DNA from: Willaertia magna
Lineage: Eukaryota > Heterolobosea > Eutetramitea > Acrasida > Naegleriidae
Assembly: GCA_902984215.1 (NCBI GenBank)
Contig: CADWAF010001145.1
Span: 1-19,530, forward strand
DNA length: 19,530 bases
Direction of reading: 5' to 3'
A model generated the notes under the pieces. That model made no database searches, had not been told where the DNA came from, and saw only the letters and a list, made by a program, of their open reading frames with translations. Positions 1-8,848 of the stretch are shown one piece after another. Positions within the stretch are counted from its first letter, which is position 1, and the number at the start of each line of letters is the position of its first letter. Made by a program: the position numbers and the translations under genes.

Positions 1-376
1 TAAACTACATTTAAAAGTTATTATTATTATTTATTATTGAATATGTTGTATTAATTATTTATTTTTTGTTTTTTATTTTTTATTTTTTTATATAAAATTA
101 CAAAATAATTTATTTAATATATAAACATATACTAAAATATTGTTGATATTATGTATTTTATATTTATATTTAATTATAATTTAAAAAATAATTTTTTATT
201 TTTTTTGAGGAATGTAAAAATTTTTGAAAATTTTCATTTTTTCACAAAGTCCAAAGTCTATACTTTTGGTTTGCTATATAATATCTCAGTAACCTCTGTA
301 AATATTGAATCGGTTCCAATATTGGTTGTACTTTGGAACGTGTAGAATCTTTTTAACATATATTGAAAGTCTAAAT
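1..376. other. AT-rich left flank, no supported gene
   Basis: The first 270 bases are almost pure A/T with T runs and no credible coding signal. Bases 270-350 are less AT-biased. They contain two overlapping potential hairpins: 7-bp arms at 301-307 and 317-323, and 7-bp arms at 313-319 and 333-339. This stretch may lie near the left end of the transposon-like region, but no terminal inverted repeat or target-site duplication could be found by eye. Confidence 0.5.
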
Positions 377-1243
377 ATGTATAATGGGACAGGAAAAGAC
401 TTAATTTCCCCCAAACCCAAACCCAACCCTGTAAACAATAACCGAAGTAGAATAAGAAATAATAGTTTTTATATGTATAACCTTATAACAAAAAGGTTTG
501 AAAGTATTATAATATTAGAAAATACAAATAATAAAAGCACTTAAAATTCTCATAACGATGACAGAATAAGTGTAAACAATAATGAAAGTAGAATTGCTAA
601 ACGAAGGAAAGGGTTAAAAAAAGCTAAACCAAACAGAATGAATAATCCAATACCCAATAACTATTCAAAAGTTACCTCTGAATGGGACAAGTTGGAGATA
701 GAGAGAATAGAAGAATTTAATGAGTATGTTTTGAATGGATTTTATAACTTAGAATTCTAATTAAAAGAAAACAATAAAGAATTAAATGCAGCTGTTAGCA
801 GTTACAATATGATGATGAAGCGAGTTAAACAGGAAATATGTTTGAGGATGTCAATTAAAAAGAAAAGGTTGACAGAAAGAATAGAGTTATACACAATGTA
901 CCTTAGATTTTTTGATTATTTCAATAATAGAAATAATGAAATTAGGTATGCATATAAATATAAAGGCAATTTGTACATTACATTTCAGTGGTTAGAAAAA
1001 AGGAATATGCCAAGTAACATTAGTAATATTAACAGCATTGAAATTGAAAAGTGGAATGCGCCATTTTATTGTGGAAGAAGAGAAATTGTGAGACAAACAA
1101 AAACACATGTAAATTATATACGGCTTACTTTAAATTGTACAACTTTCAAAGTGTTATTTACTTTTGAATTTGAAGTTGAAGCACAAATAATATCAAATAA
1201 CAGTAATTTAAACTTATCAATGGAGCCTGTTATAATTGTTTAA
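377..1243 (+). pseudogene. Transposon-region ORF A, unknown function, two in-frame TAA
   Basis: One reading frame runs from an ATG at 377 to a TAA at 1241, interrupted by in-frame TAA at 542 and 758. No frameshift is needed. The N-terminal part is basic and rich in Pro, Asn and Arg (KPKPNP, then KRRKGLKKAKP near the middle). It includes a SHNDD peptide related to the SHYDDG motif found in neighbouring ORFs. The middle is a charged helical stretch, and the second TAA falls in a helix where Gln would fit (EF-stop-LKENNKEL). The last 140 residues are folded-looking, with Trp and Cys residues. No family is recognised. Under the standard code it is a broken gene; if TAA were read as Gln it would be about 288 residues. 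Confidence 0.5.
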
Positions 1244-1355
1244 TTGTTAGGAAAAAATAAAAAAGTTTTTTGTAAATAATTGTAAAAGAAATTATAAAAG
1301 AAATTTCAAAAAAAATGAAAAAACAACAAACTAATCAATCCTCTAAAGACCAAAT

Positions 1356-1510
1356 AAAACATGAAACCTCTCATTACGATGACGGAATTAAATCATGGTA
1401 AACAGATCAACAAAATGAAAATAAAGAAACCTTTCAATACGATAATGGAATTAAATCATGTAAAACCTATCAAGAAGGTGAAATCAAAATCTCTCAATAC
1501 GATGACGGAA
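1356..1510 (+). repeat. 155-bp repeat R1 (inverted partner at 9469-9623)
   Basis: This block matches the reverse complement of 9469-9623 over 155 bases with no gap. By hand alignment I count 13 differences, of which 12 are transitions. It encodes SHYDDG/QYDDG peptide units of ORF B. A partial direct copy follows at 1602-1706. Confidence 0.8.
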
Positions 1511-1601
1511 TTAAATCATTAGGTAAAAGAATTACAGTTAGAATTAAAAAGAAAAATCAACAAAAAAACACAACCAAAGAAAAACAATCAAAAGAAGAAG
1601 A

Positions 1602-1706
1602 AAAACATGAAACCTCTTATTATGATGACAGAATTAAATCATGGTAAACAGATCAACAAGATGAAAATAAAGAACCCTTTCAATACGATAACGGAATTAA
1701 ATCATT
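1602..1706 (+). repeat. Partial direct copy R2 of the R1 repeat
   Basis: It starts with the same AAAACATGAAACCTCT as R1, keeps the same frame and repeats the first two peptide units. It lacks the unit that carries KSCKTYQ in R1. The next 40 bases, encoding KRITVRIKKK, are also duplicated from the sequence following R1 (about 1514-1555 versus 1697-1740). Differences from R1 include CAT to TAT and GGA to AGA. Confidence 0.75.
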
Positions 1707-1857
1707 AAATAAAAGAATTACAGTTAGAATTAAAAAAAAATCAAACGATGAAGTAATAAAAGCATCAAAGGTTAAAATAAATAAAAATATAATTGTAGAA
1801 AAAAAACAAACTACACTTACATTAGAAACTGTTATTGTTAAAAAAGAGAAATATTAA

Positions 1858-2023
1858 AAATATTTATAATAAAAAATAGTAAATATATATTTTAATTTAT
1901 TTAAGAAAAGTGTAAATTATAATGCAATTTGAAATATTTTTGTAAAATTTCTAAATTATTGCATGTAAGTTTTTAGTATAAAAAACTCACAGCAACAACA
2001 TTAACTTAATAAATAAAAAACAA
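1858..2023 (+). promoter_or_regulatory. Spacer with TATA-like box upstream of ORF C
   Basis: This non-coding AT-rich spacer contains TATAAAAAA at 1977-1985, followed by ACTCACAGCAACAACA, and the ORF C ATG lies at 2024. A similar arrangement (TATAAAT at 6337-6343, then GAACAACAA, ATG at 6395) precedes the transposase frame. This suggests that the two share a core promoter design. The placement is consistent with a eukaryotic TATA element, but this is inference from motif and position only. Confidence 0.35.
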
Positions 2024-2579
2024 ATGGAACAAAATCAAGCACCAATCTCCTGTTCTTCTCATAACAATAACAAAGGGAATCGACGATGATGAAGAAGATG
2101 AAGTTGTAATTGTACTTGATAATAATAAAGAAGAAGAGCAAGTACTCAACAAGAAAAGAAAAATTAAAAGTGAAAGTGAATTTAGTAGTGATGAAAGTGA
2201 AGAAAGTGATTATTTATTTTTAAAAGAAAATAAAGAATTTGACAATGAAGAATGGTTTAAAAGAGAAAAAGAATTAAGAAATGTTTAAAAAGAAAATTTA
2301 GAAACCATAGAAAGAGCATTTAAAAATTTGGCTTTGAAAATTGAACTTAAAAAAAAGATGTTTAAGGATTATGTAAAAAAAGAGAAAAATATTAAATTTA
2401 CTAAAGAAGAGTTACATAAATATAAAGTTAACAAATTAATTATTACAGATTTAATGAAGACCTTAAGAAAATACTTAACTTTGTACAGTATGTTCAAAGA
2501 TATTGTTGGAGGTGAATTAAAGATGATTAAAAGAAAGGAGGAAAAAAATGAAAAATCTAGCAGTGGTGACAATAAATAA
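2024..2579 (+). pseudogene. ORF C, acidic then Lys-rich helical protein, frameshifted
   Basis: An ATG at 2024 opens MEQNQAPISC followed by a SHNNNKG peptide of the same type as other ORFs here. A one-base shift in the AAAGGG stretch at about 2073-2079 is then needed to enter the long frame ending at TAA 2577. That frame starts with a strongly acidic run (GIDDDEEDE), a basic patch (NKKRKIK, which could act as a nuclear localisation signal) and a Ser/Glu stretch. A long Lys/Glu/Leu-rich helical region, probably coiled coil, follows. An in-frame TAA at 2286 lies inside the helix (RNV-stop-KENLETIE), where Gln would be natural. No family is recognised. Confidence 0.45.
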
Positions 2580-3237
2580 TTGTAATTTCTTTGTAAAGCT
2601 TCCGAATGACCAAAAGTGGTTTTAAGCAAATGATGTGATTGATCAAGGGAAAAAAAAATTAATAAAAAAAATATTTAACAATCCTCATCCAAAACACTAT
2701 ACCTCTGGTTTTCATTACAATAACAGAAGAGGTAAAAATCAATCTAATAACTATTCCTCCAGCTCCAACTATGATAAAAATAGTTATCGTTATGATCAAG
2801 GTGATAGAAACTATAACATTAATAGCTACAGTTCAAGATATCAACCAAATAATACCTCTATTTCAAATTACTTTGACAGAGGAGGTAAGAAAACAGATAA
2901 TAAAAGAAACTATATTGAAAATCCAATATTAAATCCAAACAGTAAAAGCGCAAGAAGAAAAAGATTAAGAAAAGGTTTTGTTGAAAATAAAGAATTAAAA
3001 AAAATTAGGTATTATCAACCACACTACTTAGAAAATACAAATCTTAAATTATCAAGTGCTGAAGAATAAAATCGAATGGAAGAAATATGTAAAAATTTAA
3101 ACGAAAAGATGGATAAATACTTAAGTACAAAAGAATTTAAAGAAGGAAATTTTATATATAGTGATAAAAATTATGTAAAACTTTACAAAAAGTATTTGAT
3201 TGAAAAGATAAATGTTTCAATGACTCAAAAAAAATAA
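2548..3237 (+). pseudogene. ORF D, Asn/Ser/Tyr/Arg-rich protein, two in-frame TAA
   Basis: The ATG at 2548 overlaps the end of ORF C by 32 bases and gives MKNLAVVTINNCNFFVKLP. The frame then runs to TAA 3235, with in-frame TAA at 2623 (DQKWF-stop-ANDVI) and 3067 (SAEE-stop-NRMEE). Both positions read naturally as Gln. The first 35 residues resemble in style the start of BRO-N/KilA-like modules (a hydrophobic strand, then KWF-x-A-x-DV), but the match is too short to name. The middle is low-complexity, rich in Asn, Ser, Tyr and Arg, with FHYNNRRG related to SHYDDG; this type often binds nucleic acid. The C-terminal part after the second TAA is a short helical segment. Confidence 0.45.
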
Positions 3238-3248
3238 AAGAAGACAAA

Positions 3249-4166
3249 ATGTTTATAAAACAGCATTATAGTTATCTTTTTAAAAATCATACTGTTGATG
3301 GTAAAATTATTAATATTTTATTTAAAACATACAATACTTTAAAAATTTATTCAACTTTGAATATATTTTATCTTACTTATGACCAACCAAATACAATTGA
3401 AGGTAAAATATATGCTATATTTGCTCTTAAAAGGAAAGAATATGGGTCACCTAAAAGATGGGCATTATTAGTTAAGTGTTAAACTTTAAAGTTGATAAGA
3501 TTAAAATTATTATGTTCATTTTTTGATGGTTCAAATTTAACTCTAAAGGAAATGGAAATGTATTTAAAAGATGTTTATTTAAGAAAGAAAGAATTACACA
3601 AAGAAAAATATCATAAAGGAAAAAAGCTTCAACAAAAATTAGAAGGAGAAAAGGTTAATATAAGGTTCATTGATTATTTATGGGTAAACAAAAATTATTT
3701 GGAATTATTAGATTATTTAAATTTAAATAATATTATACCAAAAGATGATTATATATTTGCCAGAAATGAATTATTGACATATCAACAAAGAATTGCTGCT
3801 AAATTAGAAAATAATTCTGTTCAATACTTTGGTTTAGGAAATGAAGAGAAAGATAAAGAAGAAAAAATAGAAGATAGTAGTTTACTAAATGAAGAGAAAG
3901 ATAAAGAAGAAAAAACAAACACAGATAATTCAGTTAAAAAGAGTGTATATTTATCTATTTTGTAATCATTTATTATAGGTTATGTTAAACGATTCTTTGT
4001 CAAAAAAACTTTATTGCTATTAAGAGCTAGTATTTGTGCATATATCATTAGAAAAGAAATGAAGCAGATAAAGAATAATGTAATATTGATTAAAGCTGCA
4101 ATTAATGGATTTTCTATTAGGAAATTAACAATTGATAGGTTGAAAGAAAAGAGAAAAACCACATAA
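3249..4166 (+). pseudogene. ORF E1, IQ-motif protein, in-frame TAA
   Basis: The frame opens at ATG 3249 and is read through TAA at 3480 and 3963 to TAA 4164. The first 78 codons are a hydrophobic/aromatic segment of unknown family. The middle (about 3492-3840) is helical, with an IDYLWVNKNYLELLDYL segment, followed by a duplicated acidic peptide (NEEKDKEEK at about 3839 and 3890). The last 65 codons carry three IQ-like motifs spaced 20 and 23 residues apart: stop-SFIIGYVKR, RASICAYIIRK and KAAINGFSIRK. The signature Gln of the first is exactly the TAA at 3963. IQ motifs bind calmodulin-like light chains. No motor or other partner domain is visible. Confidence 0.5.
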
Positions 4167-5243
4167 TTTGTTGAAAAACTCTCTCATTACAATGACAGTA
4201 GTAAATATCAAGATATGACAATTCTTAAAAAAACCTCTCATTATGATGACGGTGACAAGTTTAAAGATGATAATACAACAATACACAATAATGTAGCTCG
4301 TATGATTTATGTAAATAATAATTTAAAGTACTTTCCATTAGACTTAAACAATATAACCAGTTTAATGCCGCTTCAGTATGTGACTTAGAAGTGTGTAAAT
4401 TCTATATGTGAAATATTAAACAAAGAGCATAAAGATTCCTTATACTTAAACACAGTAATGAATGAAATAATATTTAATAGACAAAATCCGTCACAATTTT
4501 ATAGAAATATAAATTTCAAGAATATTAATATGATTGTTCTTTCCGTTAGTGTGGAAAATAATGATAATTTTCAACAATTACTTTATTATTTTAGACCTTT
4601 GAACAAAATAGTTTATATAAATGTATATCAAAAGAATTATAATGATTTATTAGTTGAAGCTTTTAAAGAATTCATTATAAATATATACGAAAGAGATAAT
4701 TATACTCCAAAATCTATCAAAGCTGAAAAGCCATAATGCAAAACTTCAAGATATAATAGAGATTGTGGAATGTTTACGTTAATTTATTTAAATTTAGGAA
4801 CAAATTATAATGAAGTAAAGAATTTAAATAATAATCAATTTAAATACAGCAGAATATTTAAAATAAGGAAAAAATATTATACTTTATTTTGTAATAAACA
4901 CCAATTATCGAATGAAACTTTCGAATATGATAATAAGAAAGGAAAAGTAGTGAAATTATCTATTAAAGATATAGATAACGTAATAAATGAAGTTTTTGAA
5001 ATATCTAATAATGTAATGGTGACTAACATTAAGAATTTTATTAATTTTTTCAAAAGCAACATGGCTGGAGCAGGTTATTTTAGAAAAGTGGATAAGGATT
5101 TATTATATGTTTATGCAATTTATAAAGATATACCTTTTCTTTTAGAATACAACAAGACAAAATTAATTGATATTTTAACAGATCCAAAAACTTTACAATA
5201 CCATCACAAAAAATTACAAAAGACCGTTGCAAAGAACTATTAA
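4167..5243 (+). pseudogene. ORF E2, Ulp1-like (C48) cysteine protease remnant
   Basis: This is the same frame as ORF E1, after TAA 4164. It begins with two SHYDDG-type peptides (LSHYNDSS and TSHYDDGDK). TAG 4386 and TAA 4734 interrupt it before the end at TAA 5241. The pattern is that of transposon-borne SUMO-protease-like domains: a hydrophobic strand (NMIVLSVSV), then KIVYINVY, a helix, and the catalytic-Cys block RDCGMFTLIYL at about 4762-4795. The usual His-Trp and Asp-Ser pairs are not visible; Asn stands where the Asp is expected, so activity is doubtful even apart from the stops. The C-terminal 140 residues are helical and unassigned. The last codons appear to continue in another frame (RCKELLKDIFIKMEND) from about 5215 into the next ORF, indicating a frameshift in an A-rich stretch. 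Confidence 0.45.
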
Positions 5244-6240
5244 AAGATATCTTTATTAAAATGGAGAATGATTATAATATTTTATTAAATACTATTAAAG
5301 ATATAGTTGTTGAAAAGATATACAAAGATGATAAAGAGTACAGAAAAGTGTTTTTAATAACAAATATTTGGGATACTATTGAGCTTCATATTGAAAAAGT
5401 TTTTACAAAAGAATCAACAGAACTTATAATTAGTTTTGCTAAAACAAATAATGACTTTGAACATTTTTTTTTAGAAACAATTTAACTTTAGAAAGTATTT
5501 TAAAAAATCCTATTGCTATCATAGACTTTGAGTATTTTTTTGATTATCAAAGTATTGTTCTTCCTTCAGAATTTACAATTATCCAACTTTTTTACAATAT
5601 TAAAACAAAGAAGTTTTTACAACCACCTTAGTGCAAAATTAATCATTATTTTGTAGAATATGATTATTATGAGGTTCTCTTTTTAGATTTTTATAATAGA
5701 ATTAAATGTACACGTTATTATGTAAATGAAGGATATAAACTTTATTTAAATGACGGATTTAAAGATTATGTTTTGAATTATAAATACGTGCAATATTATA
5801 AGTTTATATATAATTGCATTAATTATATTCCTTTATTGCACAGTGACTAAAGAATTTGGTTACAGGAGAATAATAATTTAATAGATAGAAGCCAACTTGG
5901 TTTGGCAATTAAAGATATTATAAAGTCAAAAGTTTGTTTTGTTAAAGATGTTAAAATGGAAAGAAAATTGTTCAATACTTTACAAAAAAAGCACAACATT
6001 GTACTTCCTAAATTGTTCGAAGTATATGATTTGGTAATAATGCTTGGTTATAAAGGTACAGAAGGTGATTTTAATGTATCAGTAAAATCAAATCAAGAAA
6101 GTAAGTTAGTTGATAAGTGTTGCAACTACCATAATAGTGTAAACAAATCATTATACCACTACAAAAAGAAAAAAAATATGCTTGCCCATTGCTTTTTAAG
6201 TGATGTTATTAGCTATGCTAAAGAATTACTAAGATTGTGA
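5215..6240 (+). pseudogene. ORF G, DEDDh exonuclease-like protein, frameshifted
   Basis: One frame covers about 5215-5470 (MENDYNILLNTIKDIVV from ATG 5261). A nine-T run at 5464-5472 then shifts the frame to one running to a TGA at 6238, with TAG 5629 and TAA 5848 inside. The second part begins with IAIIDFEYF, a candidate exo I motif (D-x-E). It contains a VKDVKMERKLFNTL segment of the kind seen before exo II. It ends with CCNYHNS and AHCFLSDV, where His-x4-Asp matches the exo III motif of DEDDh nucleases. These are RNase-H-fold 3'-5' exonucleases; similar ORFs accompany some large eukaryotic transposons. The assignment rests on motifs only. This is the one ORF in the region whose end is clearly TGA. 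Confidence 0.4.
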
Positions 6241-6394
6241 CCATCAAACAATTAAACATTGTGAAATAAAATAAAAATATTTATCTTAAAAAAGTTTCAA
6301 AAAAAAAATAAACAAACAACCTCAGACTTTTACCTTTATAAATCATTTTGAACAACAAAAAAGCAGAAAAAAAAGAAAATTTAAAGTAATTCCA
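6241..6394 (+). promoter_or_regulatory. Spacer with TATA-like box upstream of transposase frame
   Basis: This AT-rich spacer contains AAGTTTCAAAAAAAA (also seen as AATTTCAAAAAAAA just before ORF B) and TATAAAT at 6337-6343, 58 bases before the ATG at 6395. The layout parallels that upstream of ORF C. The function is inferred. Confidence 0.3.
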
Positions 6395-8848
6395 ATGTTT
6401 GATGCTTTTAATTCATCTTCAAACAACCCAACCACAAATACTTCATCTATTCTACAAATACCCGTATTCATTTCTGACGTTCAACTTTCTCATTATGTTC
6501 CATTATCTTCTTATTACAATAACAATAATAATTTAAACAACAACCAGCAAACTTATGTTTCTCATAATGATGATAACAGTTTGATTGGTGTTGATAAAGA
6601 ATTTTATGATTTAGGTGGATTTGTTTTAGGATTAGAACAAACACAATCTGAAAATGAAGCAATTACAATAAGTAGAACAAACGAAAGTTCTAAAAATGTT
6701 TCATTAATTTCAAGAAAAGCAATTAAAGCAAAACGTTTAAGTATTTCACTTTCAAGTTTCAATTTTGACAGAGGAAGTACAATTGAAAAAGATGATGACA
6801 GGTTTTATTTTGGACAAGAAAGAAAAGCAAGGAAAGTTGTAACTGATAATTTAGATATTATCAATAATGTTTAGAAACTTAGTGATTCAAATATGAAAAA
6901 CATTATCCTTTTAGCAAATACACAAGAAAAAGATTTGACCAAAGACAACTTTAATCATTTTACTTATTTTAAAGATTCTGATAATTGTACTAAAAAAATG
7001 CTTTGTTTGCATTTATTTTATTTCTTTAATTTAAGTTCTAAAGTTACAAATAAATATTTTGTTTCAAAATCTTACAACATAAGAGGCCGTTATGATTTAC
7101 AATATTTAAGAAATAATCCATTAACAAATAGTTTACAAACAAATATTTTAATAAAAATTATTTAACTGTTTATTGTTCATATCATTTGGTGTAACTTGAA
7201 ATTATTATTCAATTATTAATGAAAGACAACAAATTATTTAATTACACTGTTAATATTGTCCTTACAAATAATTCAATCAAAAAAAGAAACCTTTTAGTAT
7301 CTACAATAAATGAAAACCATTATGATGTTACAAATAAAAGGAAATATGAACTTTTCACAAAAAAACAAGAAGAATTAACTGATAGTAAATGGGATAATGT
7401 TATTTCAAGATTGATCATAGATGTTTCATATTCTAGATCATTATTTGATATAAAAAAAGAAGAAATATTATCAACAACTAAGAAATATGAATTTAGAAAG
7501 GGTTTGTGTGTTTTAAATGACAAAAAGGTAGGACCTAAAGAGATTGTTATGTTATTTATTTCAAATTTAAAAAATTATATAACAGATATTATTCATATAC
7601 ATTTGAAAGAATCTGATAAACGTTTTAAAAAGAATTTACCTATAGATTCAAAAACTACTACATTATTGAAAGAAATTAAAAAAAAGTAATAATAATATTG
7701 TACAAGAACTTTTATTTAAATTCTGTATTGACAAACTTGGAACTAAAGATAGAAAAAAAGGTGTAACTATTTTTTGTGTTTTTTTAGCAAACAGTTATGT
7801 TTTATTACATTAAAAATCAAACTGCATTTTCCCTGTTGCTTTATGGTTTGGTTCTAAAAATTTAATTAAACTATTTTTAGGTTATTTAAAAAAAATTATT
7901 AGTGATATTATACAGATAACACTTAATTTTGGTGGAGTTTATGTCAAATTTAATATTAACAAGATTTTAGTTTCTGATTTATTTGGAAATATGTTATTAG
8001 CTTTAGGAATTAGTGTGAGAAGAATGTGTTGTATTTGTAATATTGACAATTTTAGAACAGATGAAAATGAAAGAAAAGGCAAATATTGTGTTAGTAACTG
8101 CTTAGGATTTACTCATCAACAGTTAGTTTATTGTTTTTTACACTTTGAGAAACGCATTACTAAAACTTTAGTTTTAATGTCAGTTTCAAATATTAACAAC
8201 AACTTATCATACCTAAAAGATAAGTTTGAAAAAATTAATGTATTAAGTTCTATTATTAGTTTAAAAAAAATTGCTAAGAATATGTCAAATATAGGTTCAA
8301 GTGATAATGATAACTAAAAGTTTTCTATTTATATTACAAGAAAGCAAGCAAAATATATTTTTAATAATTACGAAAGTATTTTTATGGATGAATTTAAGAA
8401 TTTTGAAAATGAAAATGAAATAAAGCGAGTTTGGAAAGACTTTGTATATATGATTGATATTTTGAAAAGAGGTATTATAGATAATAAAAATATAGATGAC
8501 ATTGAATTTAGATGTAAAGGATTGTATAAAAGTTATTATAGACTTTCAAATAAAACTTGTTAGTATTCACATTTAATATTTGCACATATGAGATTATTGT
8601 TAAATGTTTTTCTAAATACTATTGGAAATTTATCAAATGAAGGATTAGAAAGTTTTCATTGTTTTTTAAGAAGGTTTTTATTGAACAATATACAACATAG
8701 TTTTAACAAAAAAGAATTTTAGTTTAAATTCTTTTATAATCTTTCTAATAATTTTACTCAATTTGAAAAGAAAAAAAATAAATTTTATTTTAAAGAAGCC
8801 TTGTATTATGAATTGTTTTGTAAGTAATTTAAATTTAAACTTTAATGA
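6395..8848 (+). pseudogene. DDE-transposase-like gene, multiply interrupted
   Basis: The gene starts at ATG 6395 with an Asn/Ser-rich leader carrying LSHYVPLS and VSHNDDNS peptides. TAG 6872 is in frame. The frame changes at about 7150-7165, continues through TAA 7192, changes again in the A8 run at 7678-7685, and runs to TAA 8843/TGA 8846 through TAA 7811, TAA 8315, TAG 8561, TAG 8720 and TAA 8825. The last 380 codons have the layout of a DDE transposase with an inserted zinc knuckle: FCIDKLGTKD (candidate first Asp), a strand ending FPVALWFGS, ILVSDLFGNMLLALG (second Asp), MCCICNI with further Cys/His residues (CVSNCLGFTHQQ), and FAHMRLLLNVF followed by NEGLESFHCFLRR (candidate Glu). With a Ulp1-like protease on the same element this recalls KDZ/Plavaka-type transposons. 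It is clearly inactive under the standard code. Confidence 0.55.

Larger units (their letters stand above)
1315..1857 (+). pseudogene. ORF B, repeat-built SHYDDG protein, two in-frame TAA
   Basis: The frame opens at ATG 1315 and ends at TAA 1855 (180 codons), broken by TAA at 1399 and 1645. Both internal stops fall at the same place in a repeated peptide, KSW-stop-TDQQ. The protein is built from imperfect units of the type HETSHYDDGIKSW and QYDDGIKS, followed by a basic segment KRITVRIKKK that occurs twice. It is very hydrophilic, has no membrane segment and matches no family I know. The corresponding codons in the inverted copy at 9469-9623 read TAG-CAA instead of TGG-TAA. This implies an ancestral Trp-Gln and shows that the stops arose by transitions. 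The upstream ORF A frame meets its first TGA at 1316, overlapping this ATG. Confidence 0.55.

Noticed and set aside
151..345. 64-codon + strand ORF in the left flank
   Set aside because: Phe/Asn/Leu-rich composition typical of random AT-rich DNA, with no motif and no partner frame.
1356..1740. CRISPR-like or satellite array
   Set aside because: The units are coding, irregularly spaced and only two to three in number, with no spacer/repeat regularity.
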